Below the pieces are notes generated by a model, which was not told the DNA's origin, searched no databases, and was given only the letters and a program-made list of their open reading frames with translations. A program made the translations under genes and the position numbers. From Azospirillum doebereinerae (GTDB lineage: Bacteria > Pseudomonadota > Alphaproteobacteria > Azospirillales > Azospirillaceae), in NCBI RefSeq assembly GCF_003989665.1, contig NZ_RZIJ01000006.1:124001-188000 (forward strand): a DNA stretch of 64,000 nucleotides. The letters are read 5' to 3'. Positions 26,369 through 35,025 of the stretch are shown here, piece after piece. The stretch's first letter is position 1, and every line of letters starts with the position of its first letter.

Positions 26369-27444
26369 ATGACGTGACGACCTCGCGCCAGCAGCTCCGC
26401 TTCTGGCTGATCGGGCTGGGCTTCCTGGTCGTCGCGCTGTGGCTGCTCTCCAGCATCCTGCTGCCCTTCGTCGCCGGCATGGCCATCGCCTATCTGCTCG
26501 ATCCCATGGTGGACCGTCTGGAGAGGCTGCGGCTGCCGCGCTGGGCCGGCACGACGCTGGTGCTGCTGTTCTTCCTGCTGATGCTGGTGCTGTTCGTCCT
26601 GCTGCTGGTGCCGCTGGTCCAGGGGCAGGTGACGCATCTGGTGGAGGTGCTGCCGCAATACGCCACCATCGTGCGGGAACGCACGCTGCCGGCGCTCGAC
26701 CGGCTGCTGCACCGCCTGCCGCCCGCCGACGTGGAACGGCTGCGCGCCGCCGCCGGCAACTACGCGGGCGACATGGCCGGCTGGATCGCCACGCTGGTCA
26801 CCCGCATCCTGTCGAGCGGGATGGCCATCTTCGACGTGCTGACCCTGGTGTTCATCACCCCCATCGTCGCCTTCTACCTGATGCGCGACTGGGACGTGAT
26901 GGTCGCCAAGGTCGATTCCTGGCTGCCCCGCCGCAACATCGCGACCATCCGCGAGCAGGCGCGCGAGGTCGACGCCACCCTGTCCGGCTTCGTGCGCGGG
27001 CAGGCGACGGTCTGCGTCGTGCTGGGGCTGTTCTACGCGCTGGCCCTGTCGGCGGCGGGGTTGGATTTCGGTCTGGTCATCGGTCTGGTCTCCGGACTGC
27101 TGTCCTTCGTGCCCTATGTCGGGACGCTGTTTGGATTCGTCGCCAGCACCGGGTTGGCCCTGTTGCAGTTCGACGAGTTCTGGCGAGTCGGTCTCGTCGT
27201 CGGCATCTTCCTGTTCGGGCAGGCGGTCGAAGGCAACGTCCTGACGCCCAAGCTGGTTGGCGACAAGGTGGGGCTGCACGCGGTCTGGGTGATGTTCGCC
27301 CTGCTGGCGGGCGGCAGCCTGTTCGGTTTCGTCGGTGTGCTGCTGGCCGTTCCGGTGGCTGCGGTGATCGGCGTGTTGACCCGCTTCGCGTTGGGCCGGT
27401 ATCTCTCAAGCGGCTACTACCAGGGCCAGACGCCGGAACCTTGA
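26365..27444 (+). CDS. AI-2E family (PerM-like) membrane transporter
   Basis: A 359-residue membrane protein with about eight helices, starting with FWLIGLGFLVVALWLLSSIL. The AI-2E transporter family signatures PFVAGMAIAYLLDPMVDRLE, IPIVAFYLMRDWD-like (ITPIVAFYLMRDWD) and GLLSFVPYVGTLFGF are present. The family name comes from an E. coli exporter, but most members have no proven substrate. The GTG at 26365 overlaps the previous stop; GTG at 26374 is an alternative. In many Alphaproteobacteria this gene precedes hdaA, as here. Confidence 0.87.
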   Translation: MNDVTTSRQQLRFWLIGLGFLVVALWLLSSILLPFVAGMAIAYLLDPMVDRLERLRLPRWAGTTLVLLFFLLMLVLFVLLLVPLVQGQVTHLVEVLPQYATIVRERTLPALDRLLHRLPPADVERLRAAAGNYAGDMAGWIATLVTRILSSGMAIFDVLTLVFITPIVAFYLMRDWDVMVAKVDSWLPRRNIATIREQAREVDATLSGFVRGQATVCVVLGLFYALALSAAGLDFGLVIGLVSGLLSFVPYVGTLFGFVASTGLALLQFDEFWRVGLVVGIFLFGQAVEGNVLTPKLVGDKVGLHAVWVMFALLAGGSLFGFVGVLLAVPVAAVIGVLTRFALGRYLSSGYYQGQTPEP

Positions 27445-27461
27445 CCCGAGAGTCCGTCCGC

Positions 27462-28208
27462 ATGAGTTTGCCGGCACAGCTTCCGCTCGACCTCGGGCAC
27501 CGGACGGCGATGGGCTGCGAGGATTTCCTCGTGGCGCCCAGCAACGCCGACGCGGTGGCGTGGCTCGACCGCTGGCCGTCCTGGCCGGCGCCGGCCCTGA
27601 CCGTCTACGGCCCCGCCGGCTGCGGCAAGAGCCACCTCGGCCATGTCTGGCGGGCGCGCAGCCAGGCCCCCATCGCCAACGGCGCGACGCTGGACGCCGT
27701 CGACCTGCCGGAGCTTCTCGCCATCGCCAACGCCGTGGTGGTCGAGGACGCCGACAAGGTCGCCGGCAAGCCGGCGCGCGAGGAGGCGCTGTTCCACCTC
27801 TACAACCTCGCCCGCGAGCAGGGCGGCCATCTGCTGCTGCTGTCGCGCAAGGCGCCGTCGCGCTGGCGGGCGAAGCTGGCCGACCTGCGCTCCCGCATCA
27901 AGGGCGCGCCGGCCGTGGAGGTCCACGCCCCCGACGACGCGCTGCTCGCCGCCGTGCTGGTGAAGCTGTTCGCCGACCGGCAACTGCGGCCGGGGCTGGA
28001 GGTGATCAGCTACCTGCTGACGCGGATGGAGCGCTCGCTGGACGCGGCGCGCAGCGTGGTGGCGGCGCTGGACCACGCCTCGCTGGCGGCGCACCGCCGG
28101 GTGACGGTCCCGCTCGCCCGCGAGGTGCTGGCCGGGTTTGAACGCCATAAGGAGGAAGAGCATGGATCTGGGAATCGCCGGCCGCCGCGCGCTCGTCTGC
28201 GCGGCTAG
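27462..28208 (+). CDS. hdaA: DnaA-related regulatory inactivation protein (HdaA)
   Basis: A 248-residue AAA+ protein related to DnaA domain III but without the DNA-binding domain IV. PAQLPLDLGHRTAMGCEDFL at the start contains a clamp-binding-like QLPLDL motif, and Walker A is GPAGCGKSHL (near 50-59). The sequence ANAVVVEDADK replaces a canonical Walker B. HdaA with the sliding clamp stimulates ATP hydrolysis on DnaA and prevents over-initiation. The frame ends 47 bases inside the following SDR gene; the tail after ERHKEEEHG is probably not conserved. Confidence 0.85.
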   Translation: MSLPAQLPLDLGHRTAMGCEDFLVAPSNADAVAWLDRWPSWPAPALTVYGPAGCGKSHLGHVWRARSQAPIANGATLDAVDLPELLAIANAVVVEDADKVAGKPAREEALFHLYNLAREQGGHLLLLSRKAPSRWRAKLADLRSRIKGAPAVEVHAPDDALLAAVLVKLFADRQLRPGLEVISYLLTRMERSLDAARSVVAALDHASLAAHRRVTVPLAREVLAGFERHKEEEHGSGNRRPPRARLRG

Positions 28209-28941
28209 CAAGGGGTTGGGCAAGGCCTGCGCGCTGGCGCTGGCGAAGGAGGGCGTCCACGTCACCCTGACCGCCCGCAGCGCCGACGCGCTGGAGGCCG
28301 CCGCCGCCGAAATTCGCGCGGCCACCGGCGTCACCGTGACCACCGCCGTCGGCGACATCGCGACGGAGGAGGGCAGGGCCGCCGCGCTGGCCGCCTGCCC
28401 GGAGCCCGACATCCTGGTCAACAACGCGGGCGGCCCGCCGCCGGGCGACTTCCGCGACTGGGAGCGCGAGGACTGGATCCGCGCGCTCGACGCCAACATG
28501 CTGGCGCCGATCGCCCTGATCAAGGCGACGGTGGACGGCATGATCGGCCGCCGCTTCGGCCGCATCGTCAACATCACCTCGGGCGCGGTGAAGGCGCCGA
28601 TCCCGATCCTCGGCCTGTCCAACGGCGCGCGCGCCGGGCTGACCGGTTTCGTCGCCGGGCTGTCGCGCCAGACGGTGAAGCACAACGTCACCATCAACAA
28701 CCTGCTGCCCGGTCCCTTCGAGACCGACCGCCTGCGCAAGACCATGGAGGGCGGCGCCAAGGCGTCGGGCCGCAGCGTGGACGAGGAGATGGCCCTGCGC
28801 CGCCAGGGCAACCCGGCCGGGCGCTTCGGCGATCCCGACGAGTTCGGCGCGGCCTGCGCCTTCCTGTGCTCGGCCAGTGCCGGCTTCATGACCGGACAGA
28901 ACGTGCTGCTCGACGGCGGGGCCTATTCGGGCACGCTGTAG
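28162..28941 (+). CDS. SDR-family protein with atypical active site
   Basis: A 259-residue Rossmann-fold protein. The nucleotide loop reads CAASKGLGKA rather than TGASxGIG, and the NNAGG motif (ILVNNAGGPPPGDF) is normal. Where SDRs have YxxxK, this protein reads LGLSNGARAGLTGF, so the catalytic Tyr is replaced and the Lys becomes Arg. This corresponds to a known 3-oxoacyl-ACP reductase-like subgroup lacking the standard catalytic tetrad. A strong ribosome-binding site (AAGGAGG) supports the ATG at 28162, inside the end of hdaA. A substrate cannot be named. Confidence 0.85.
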   Translation: MDLGIAGRRALVCAASKGLGKACALALAKEGVHVTLTARSADALEAAAAEIRAATGVTVTTAVGDIATEEGRAAALAACPEPDILVNNAGGPPPGDFRDWEREDWIRALDANMLAPIALIKATVDGMIGRRFGRIVNITSGAVKAPIPILGLSNGARAGLTGFVAGLSRQTVKHNVTINNLLPGPFETDRLRKTMEGGAKASGRSVDEEMALRRQGNPAGRFGDPDEFGAACAFLCSASAGFMTGQNVLLDGGAYSGTL

Positions 28942-28952
28942 CTCAGCAGCGT

Positions 28953-29062
28953 TTGCCCCCTCCCTAACCCTCCCCCGCGTTGCGGGAGAGGGAACTCCGC
29001 CGAACGCCGACAAGCATCCTGCCCCCTCTCCCGCGCCAGCGGGGGAGGGATGGGGAGGGGAA
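28953..29062. repeat. Dispersed GC-rich palindromic repeat, copy 3
   Basis: Same family as 7266-7380 and 22292-22402: TTGCCCCCTCCCTAACCCTC at the left, GCGTTGCGGGAGAGGGAACT in the left inner part, CCCCCTCTCCCGCGCCAGCG in the right inner part and GGGGAGGGATGGGGAGGGGA at the right. It starts 12 bases after the SDR stop codon. Confidence 0.8.
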
Positions 29063-29240
29063 AGCGGGCCGGGACTTCCCCAACCCTGCCTGATCTCGGC
29101 AAGCGGGCCGGGTGCGTCCCAAGTTTATCCCCCCAATTCGTGACAAAAACCGCCCATCTTCCCGAACGGGAAGGGCGCTCTTGCCGTCCGGCCCGCATCC
29201 CGGTCCTTTCGATCGGACCACGGCAACAGGAAGCACGAGC

Positions 29241-29723
29241 ATGCAGAGTGCGGCGACCCCGGCGGTCTACACCGACCTCGGCCGCGTCATGGAGAGCATC
29301 ACGCGGCGGTTTCTCGACGTTCTGCGGATGGAACTGGCGCGCATCGGCGTGACCGATCTCAGCCCGACCCAGGCATTGATGCTGCTCCACATCGGCGGCG
29401 AGGAGCTGTCGGTCCGCGATCTTCTGGAGCGCGGCTACTACCTCGGCTCCAACGCCTCCTACAACCTCAAGCATCTGGTCGAGGCCGGCTACGTCGACCG
29501 CGCCGCGTCGCAGCGCGACCGCCGGGCGGCCCGCCTGCGCCTGTCCGAACGCGGTCTGGCGACCTGCGAGGGGCTGCGGCGCCTGGAGGCCGTGCGTGCC
29601 GACAGCCTGCTGCGCTCGGAAGCCGACGGGGCCGATTTCGAAACCACCTACCGGACGCTGCGGCGGCTGGAACGCGCCTGGACCGACCTGATCCGCTACG
29701 ACGACGCGCCGAAGCCGTCCTGA
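29241..29723 (+). CDS. LdtR/MarR-type winged-helix transcription regulator
   Basis: A 160-residue regulator. SPTQALMLLHIGGEELSVRD, LLERGYYLGSNASYNLKHLV and QRDRRAARLRLSERG form the MarR winged helix, and the YYLGSNxSYNLKxLV block is the one I recall from LdtR of Rhizobiales, which controls an L,D-transpeptidase gene and stress tolerance. No such gene lies next to it here. The ATG at 29241 has AGGAAG upstream. It is monocistronic, following the palindromic repeat. Confidence 0.82.
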   Translation: MQSAATPAVYTDLGRVMESITRRFLDVLRMELARIGVTDLSPTQALMLLHIGGEELSVRDLLERGYYLGSNASYNLKHLVEAGYVDRAASQRDRRAARLRLSERGLATCEGLRRLEAVRADSLLRSEADGADFETTYRTLRRLERAWTDLIRYDDAPKPS

Positions 29724-29920
29724 CGGGTCCACCCCCCTTCCCGATCCCGTCCCTTGGCCCGACTCCTTTCCTCATTCGAAACGAACCAGAGTCCGTCTCA
29801 TTTCCGTCCTAAAACAGAACAAACGCGCTCATAGAGGGAACATATTAGGAACTTAATCATTGCTGTTCGCTGTCCGTTCTGATACCAAACAGGAACACCA
29901 CGCGAACATTGGAGGTTGCC

Positions 29921-30019
29921 ATGACGGTTCTGGCTTTCGTGCGTGAATGCGTGACGCTCGCGGTTCTGCTGGCAACGCTCTACGGCTGGACCATGGTCGG
30001 CCCCCTCCTGGCCGGTTGA
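29921..30019 (+). CDS. Small membrane peptide, 32 residues
   Basis: A short frame starting MTVLAFVRECVTLAVLLATL and ending MVGPLLAG, which forms one hydrophobic helix. GGAGG lies seven bases upstream of the ATG at 29921, giving a near-ideal ribosome-binding site. I know no family for it. It lies in the 490-base gap between the LdtR-type gene and the glycine-rich ATPase gene; the rest of the gap (29724-29920 and 30020-30213) shows an AT-rich segment near 29810-29880 that could hold its promoter and nothing else I can name. Confidence 0.5.
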   Translation: MTVLAFVRECVTLAVLLATLYGWTMVGPLLAG

Positions 30020-30213
30020 GGGCAGGGGGGCCTCCCTCATCCGAAAGGAGTCGCCGAAAGGGTGATGTTGCGTCGGTATGATATCCGAAATCCCAACCCA
30101 CCCCGGCGGCGGCATCGCTTACATCGGGTAGACACAGGACCGGTTCCCCACGCTTGAACAAGCGTTTGAGGGAGCCGGTGCCGGAACGCCGACAAGCGTG
30201 GGGACTGGGACGG

Positions 30214-31812
30214 ATGCGGAATTTCTTTCGGAAACGGCGGACGGCCGCAGCGACGGATGAGCGGGTGCCGGCGACGGGCACGGCCAACGGCGGAGTCGGC
30301 ATAACGGGCGGCGGTGCCGGATTGGGGAGCGGTCTGGGCGGTGGCTTGGGCAACGCTCCGGGAATCGGCGCTCCCCAGGGCTTCTCCCGTCCAGCCGGTC
30401 CCGCCCATCTCCGGCCCATTGACGGGATGCGCGGCGCCGACGCCATGCGCGGCCCGGCGCCGCCCCGGCAGCCGGACATCCTGGGCCAGGACGCGACGGG
30501 CGACCATCGCGGCCGCATGTTCCCGTCGCCCGGCAACCCCACCGACGCCAACGCCGACATGGAACTGCCGCGCTTTACCATGAGCGTCAATGGCGGCTTC
30601 CGTGGCGGCATGGGCGTGAACGCGCCGGCCATGCTGAAGGGGCTGACGCCGGAGCTGAACGGCCTGCTGCGCGAGGCGTTCACCCCGACCCGCCCCAAGC
30701 AGCAGTTGAACGGCCTCTTCATCGGCCGCAGCGACACGCTGCGCCGCATCATCTCGGCCATCGAGGAGGAACGGGCGCACGTCATCCTGTACGGCGACCG
30801 TGGGCGCGGCAAGACCTCCGTCGCCAACGGCATCGAGAAGATCGCCGCCCAGGCCGGCTACCTGTCGCTGAAGCTGACCTGCAGCGCCGAGCTGAGCTTC
30901 GAGGACATCTTCCGGCACTTCCTGAAGAAGATCCCCTCGACCTACTACCGCTCCGGCGCGGACAACCCCTTTGCGGCGCGGCGCAACTTCAACAGCTTCA
31001 ACGAGCTTCTGCCGGACGGAACCTTCAGCGTCACCGAGCTGAACGAGGTGCTCTCGGGCATCCACGCCACCCATGTGCTGCTGATCCTCGACGAGTACGA
31101 CCGCGTCACCGACGAGGATTTCCGCAACAAGCTGGCGGAGCTGTTCAAGAACCTGACCGACAGCTCGATCCCGGTGACCCTGCTGGTGGTCGGCGTCGCC
31201 GAGAACCTCGATCAGCTGCTCGGCAAGCACCCGTCGATCCAGCGCTCGCTGGTGCCGGTGCATCTGCCGCTGATGACCGACCAAGAGATTGGCCGGCTGA
31301 TCCAGGCCGGCGCCCAGAACGCCAACATCAGCTTCGCCCCCGACGTGGTGCAGCGGGTGGCCGAGTTCGTGCGCGGGCTGCCTTACTACGCCCAGCTTCT
31401 GGGATTGCACGCCGCGCGCAGCGCGGTCAGCCGGGGCAACACCGTGGTGGAGCGGCCGGACCTCGCCTACGCCGTGGCCCGCTGCCTCCAGGAGGCCGAA
31501 CGCGGGATCGTCGACAGCTACGCCCGCGCGCTGGCCGCCGAACGCCGGGGCGAGCTGGAGGACGCGCTGCTCGCCGCCGCGCTGTGCCCGGCCGACGCCT
31601 ACGGCGCCTTCGACCCGGCCGATCTGGCGGGGGAGGGCGGCACGCCGCCGAACCAGGAGACGCTGGAACTACTCAAGCGCCTGACCCGTGAGGACCACGG
31701 CGCGGTGCTGGCGCCGGTCGTCGAGCCGGGTCGCGAGCGCTATCGCTTCCGCAACCAGATGATGCGCCAGTATGTGCTGATGCGTCAGGCGAACGAGCGC
31801 GGCCAGATCTGA
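30214..31812 (+). CDS. AAA/ORC-type ATPase with glycine-rich N-terminus
   Basis: A 532-residue protein. Residues 1 to about 125 are basic, then rich in Gly, Pro and Ala and probably disordered (GGGAGLGSGLGGGLGNAPG). The AAA domain begins near 165: FIGRSDTLRRII, Walker A ILYGDRGRGKTS and Walker B VLLILDEYDRV. A helical region and a C-terminal winged-helix-like part follow (GAVLAPVVEPGRERYRFRNQ). The layout resembles Cdc6/ORC-like or STAND NTPases; the role is unknown. ATG 30214 has GGGAC upstream; an earlier start at 30154 would add 20 basic residues. A terminator follows. Confidence 0.8.
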   Translation: MRNFFRKRRTAAATDERVPATGTANGGVGITGGGAGLGSGLGGGLGNAPGIGAPQGFSRPAGPAHLRPIDGMRGADAMRGPAPPRQPDILGQDATGDHRGRMFPSPGNPTDANADMELPRFTMSVNGGFRGGMGVNAPAMLKGLTPELNGLLREAFTPTRPKQQLNGLFIGRSDTLRRIISAIEEERAHVILYGDRGRGKTSVANGIEKIAAQAGYLSLKLTCSAELSFEDIFRHFLKKIPSTYYRSGADNPFAARRNFNSFNELLPDGTFSVTELNEVLSGIHATHVLLILDEYDRVTDEDFRNKLAELFKNLTDSSIPVTLLVVGVAENLDQLLGKHPSIQRSLVPVHLPLMTDQEIGRLIQAGAQNANISFAPDVVQRVAEFVRGLPYYAQLLGLHAARSAVSRGNTVVERPDLAYAVARCLQEAERGIVDSYARALAAERRGELEDALLAAALCPADAYGAFDPADLAGEGGTPPNQETLELLKRLTREDHGAVLAPVVEPGRERYRFRNQMMRQYVLMRQANERGQI

Positions 31813-31838
31813 TCCATCCCGGATCCGGCCGAACCTGC

Positions 31839-31875
31839 AAGGCCCTTCCCCGACATCGGGGGAGGGCCTTTTCTT
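31839..31875 (+). terminator. Terminator after the glycine-rich ATPase gene
   Basis: AAGGCCCTTCCCC pairs with GGGGGAGGGCCTT around a short loop and is followed by TTCTT. It lies 27 bases after the stop codon and before the convergent small membrane protein gene. Confidence 0.85.
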
Positions 31876-31888
31876 ATGCGCGGGTCCG

Positions 31889-32065
31889 TCATTGCGAATC
31901 GAGCGCCATGGCCGCCGCGACCGCCCCGGCAACGACGCCGCACAGCGCCGCGACGATGGCGAGGCTGCGCAGGTATTGCCGGAACTCCCCCTGCTTCCAG
32001 GCGCTGCGCGCCAGCAGCAGGAGATACGCGACAATGGCCGCTCCGGTGATCTGCCAACCCGTCAT
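31889..32065 (-). CDS. Small two-helix membrane protein of unknown function
   Basis: A 58-residue protein starting MTGWQITGAAIVAYLLLLAR and ending in a second hydrophobic helix (SLAIVAALCGVVAGAVAAAM). The short loop (SAWKQGEFRQYLR) is basic. GGGGAC lies upstream of the ATG at 32065. I do not recognise a family. It is convergent with the ATPase gene and shares the terminator region. Confidence 0.55.
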   Translation of the reverse strand: MTGWQITGAAIVAYLLLLARSAWKQGEFRQYLRSLAIVAALCGVVAGAVAAAMALDSQ

Positions 32066-32577
32066 ACTGTCCCCATCCGATTCGAGGACGCAGCACCGCA
32101 TGGACGCTGCGATTCGTCAAGACCCCGCTGCGACCGTTCCAGCCCGCCCTAAGCCGAAAGGCTATGTCCGGAGGTATGGGAAAAGAACGGCGCGATGGAC
32201 GGAAAGTCACATTTCTTGCAATTCAGAGCGACATTTTCGCCATCCTTCTCACCCAATACGGGCCATATTCTGCAAATAAGTAGTGGTTAACATATCAATT
32301 AAACTTTTATATAGAGTAAGCAGATGGTGGTTAATGGGAATGGATAGACCTCCACCAAGGAGCGGCTTTGCGCATATGTCCAATGCGTTCTTCTCTTAAC
32401 TCCGGAGAGTGGTAACGTTGGACGCGACACGGGGGTAAGCTCATCCTAAATATCGGTAGCCCGATGACTTCGAAGGGGCGGTTCCGGACAAGGTTGGATA
32501 GCCGGACGCCCACAAGATCAGGGCCCTTTTGGTCCAAACGTGTCGTGAAGATTGATCCAAAATCGCGGGAGCTGACC
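32066..32577. other. Intergenic region with AT-rich block
   Basis: This 512-base gap separates the small membrane protein (minus) from the first NarL-type regulator gene (plus). Bases 32215-32345 are strongly AT-rich for this genome, with TTAACATATCAATTAAAC and TTTTATATAGAG, and are the likely promoter zone for the regulator. I see no convincing gene or hairpin. Confidence 0.5.
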
Positions 32578-33276
32578 ATGGACACAGTGCGTGCTTTTCT
32601 GATCGACTCCAACAAGCTGTTCCGCGAGGGATTGAAGCGGTTGCTCGACGACTCGCCGTTTCAGATCGTGGCGGAGGCCGGCAATCTGCGCGAGGCGCTC
32701 AACACGGTCGAGAACGGCACGCGCCCGCAACTCGTCCTTCTCGACCTTCAAAACGGGGGTGATGAAGAGGCCGAGGGCATGCGCCGCCTGCGCGGCATGC
32801 TTCCGGACACCCGCATGGTCATCCTGACCAGCGACCTCTGCACCCGCCGTCTGGCCAATGCGTTGGAGGCTGGGGCCGACGGCTATCTGATGAAGGATCT
32901 GTCGTCCGACGCGCTGGCCCAGTCGCTGAAGCTGGTGATGATGGGCGAGAAGGTGTTCCCGACCCATCTGGCGGCCTTGCTGATCTCCGGCCGCGTCAAC
33001 GGCAACGGCACCGAGATGCCGGTGTCGCGCAAAGGGTTGTCGCAGCGCGAGGTGCAGATCCTGCGCTGCCTCCTGAACGGCGACAGCAACAAGATGATCG
33101 CCAATCACCTCAGCATCACCGAAGCGACGGTGAAGGTCCACCTCAAGAGCCTTTTGCGCAAGATCAACGCCTCCAACCGCACCCAGGCGGCGATCTGGGC
33201 ACTGAACAACGGCATCGGCGGCGAATTGGCGGGGGCCGGTACGGTGGCTGCGGCAGCGGCGGTCGCGCACCAGTAA
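32578..33276 (+). CDS. NarL/LuxR-type response regulator 1
   Basis: A 232-residue regulator. The receiver (about 1-125) starts RAFLIDSNKLFREGLKRLL, has the acceptor Asp in LVLLDLQNG, the Thr in VILTSD and the Lys in GYLMKDLS. The LuxR helix-turn-helix (about 150-215) reads LSQREVQILRCLLNGDSNKM and ITEATVKVHLKSLLRKI. The tail is alanine-rich. No kinase gene is adjacent. The ATG at 32578 is the first in-frame ATG of the receiver, with CGGGAG upstream. A terminator follows at 33304. Confidence 0.87.
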   Translation: MDTVRAFLIDSNKLFREGLKRLLDDSPFQIVAEAGNLREALNTVENGTRPQLVLLDLQNGGDEEAEGMRRLRGMLPDTRMVILTSDLCTRRLANALEAGADGYLMKDLSSDALAQSLKLVMMGEKVFPTHLAALLISGRVNGNGTEMPVSRKGLSQREVQILRCLLNGDSNKMIANHLSITEATVKVHLKSLLRKINASNRTQAAIWALNNGIGGELAGAGTVAAAAAVAHQ

Positions 33277-33303
33277 ACGCTCCGCTTCTAAGGCGGCCTT
33301 ACG

Positions 33304-33341
33304 AAAAAAGCCCCTCTTCCTCACGGACGAGGGGCTTTTCG
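33304..33341 (+). terminator. Terminator after NarL-type regulator 1
   Basis: AAAAGCCCCTC pairs with GAGGGGCTTTT around an 11-base loop. The A and T runs on both sides make it usable from both directions. Confidence 0.85.
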
Positions 33342-33492
33342 CGTGCCCGTCTTTTTCTGCTGGCCTGTTTACGCACGCGAGTTTCCGCTCAAGAGGCCAT
33401 GAACACGCCGACGCCCCCGGATATGGTGTCCGGGGACGTCGGGGAACTTGGCTGACCCTTGCTGGAGACGGGGAGCCCGAGCCCCGCCTTTC

Positions 33493-34170
33493 CTACGCTC
33501 CCGCCGCGCGCTGCTGAGGGGCGGGGTGCATGTGCGGCGGCACGACTCCGTCGCGCGCCGGCTGAAGGGCGCCCTGCTGGCGGGCGGCGAAGACACCCGC
33601 CTCTGTGCGGTTGCGGAAGTGCAGCTTGGACAGAACGCTGCGCACCATCGACTTGATGACCGCCTCGGACAGGTCCAGCGCGTTGGCGATGGTCCGGTTG
33701 TTCAGTCCCTCGCCCAGCAGGCGCAGGGTCTCGAACTCCGGATCCGACAGGCGGGGAAGCAGGCTGAGGCGGATCTCGTCGACGCCCAGCCGCGACAGGA
33801 ACTGCTTGGGCATCAGGCAATGGCCCTCCAGCCCCAGGTCCAGCAACTCGTTGATGCGATCGACGTTGAGATCCTCGAACACCCAGGCGTCGGCGAAAGC
33901 AAGGATATGAGCGGCGTCCAGCAGCTCGCGCGACGATAGAACCACCACGATCCGCGACCGCCGGGACAGGCGCAGATAGACCATCGGCTCGTTCTCGCGC
34001 AGCGCCGTGAACTGTTGCAGACCGATCAGGATGGCGTCCGGGGTGAGGGCGCTCTGCGTCAGGTCGGTCACGTCGTGCAGCACCGTCACCCGATGCCGCC
34101 CGCCGCGGTCGAGTGCCTGCACCACGGTTTCGGTCAGGGCGTTGTTGTCGAGAATCAGGCAGACATGCAT
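33493..34170 (-). CDS. LuxR-type regulator 2 with degenerate receiver
   Basis: A 225-residue protein with a C-terminal LuxR helix-turn-helix (LSDPEFETLRLLGEGLNNRT, LDLSEAVIKSMVRSVLSKL). The N-terminal domain looks like a receiver but lacks the phosphorylation residues: the acceptor position reads PDAILIGLQQF (Gly in place of Asp) and the lysine strand reads DAWVFEDLN. It therefore probably works without phosphorylation. I chose the ATG at 34170 (MHVCLILDNNAL) because GGTGA lies five bases upstream; an ATG at 34236 would add 22 residues with no family resemblance. It is transcribed opposite to the other two regulators. Confidence 0.75.
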   Translation of the reverse strand: MHVCLILDNNALTETVVQALDRGGRHRVTVLHDVTDLTQSALTPDAILIGLQQFTALRENEPMVYLRLSRRSRIVVVLSSRELLDAAHILAFADAWVFEDLNVDRINELLDLGLEGHCLMPKQFLSRLGVDEIRLSLLPRLSDPEFETLRLLGEGLNNRTIANALDLSEAVIKSMVRSVLSKLHFRNRTEAGVFAARQQGALQPARDGVVPPHMHPAPQQRAAGA

Positions 34171-35025
34171 GGGAGTCACCGCGTTGCGGGTCTGGTGTGA
34201 TGCTTTCTCGTGGGCGTACTCATGATGTGTGTGCATGGGTCAGCTCTGTCTGGAGGAGGCATCCACGGCCGCCCCGAACCGGGCAATGCCGCCTGTGCTT
34301 GGTTGAATGGAGAACCGGTCGGACCAGGGCCGGTCGGCTCAAGGCACGTGCAATCGAAAATCGCTGTCTCGAAAATCTTTGATCGAATATTCCGAGCATC
34401 TCTGTAAAACTGGAAAGAAACTTGACAACGTTGGAATAATTTTAGAAATTTGACAGGCGGTTCGTAAATCAAACGATAGATTATCAACCGAGATCGTCAA
34501 GCGCACCCTTGAAGGTGCTTTCTTGTTTCCGGACGGTAACACCTCTGGAATGTTGTGTGCTGAACGGGTCACAGCCGAATGCGCGTTGGTACAGGGATCC
34601 TTCCGGGCCATTCGATCGGCTCATCCTCACCCTCCGCGCACCCGATTCGGGGTTAGTGTATGTCATGCCTCACGAACGGCACTCACTCGCAAATGTTCCA
34701 AGTGAAGCCGGAGCGCGAATGGAGGCGCGTTCTCTCTTTTCGAGTGATTCTGTTGCGCCGTCCCTGTAACGAATCGGCGCTTTCCTCACGCATCTATGAC
34801 TTTCGGCGTGGTCGATGCTTGGGATGCCTCTGACGAAGGGGGCTGCAACGACCCAGTTCGGCGGCGAATGACCTATGGCCCTTGTCGATATACAGCCACC
34901 CTTCCGATCGTGGTATCTATCATCCAAGCCAGTTACGGCGGGATAGTTGATCCGGGTGCCGCGGGGGTGCCAGGGCACACGACGCGAAGTCCGAACAGGG
35001 CCGGCGAATGAAGGTGACGGGGACC
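34171..35025. other. Long AT-rich intergenic region between regulators 2 and 3
   Basis: This gap of 855 bases is lower in GC than nearly all the rest of the window, most strongly at 34370-34500. Two TTGACA hexamers (34422-34427 and 34450-34455) occur, but neither has a convincing -10 element at normal spacing. Short frames such as 34509-34769 have no ribosome-binding site or recognisable domain. I see no RNA gene I can name. Confidence 0.5.

Noticed and set aside
28138..28161. Earlier start for the SDR gene within hdaA
   Set aside because: A strong AAGGAGG directly precedes ATG 28162, and the added residues are not family-like.
34422..34480. TTGACA hexamers in the gap between regulators 2 and 3 as a strong promoter
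   Set aside because: Neither has a convincing TATAAT-like element at 16-18 bases, so I do not call a promoter.
34509..34769. An 86-residue open frame in the regulator gap
   Set aside because: No ribosome-binding site, no recognisable domain and mixed composition; likely chance.
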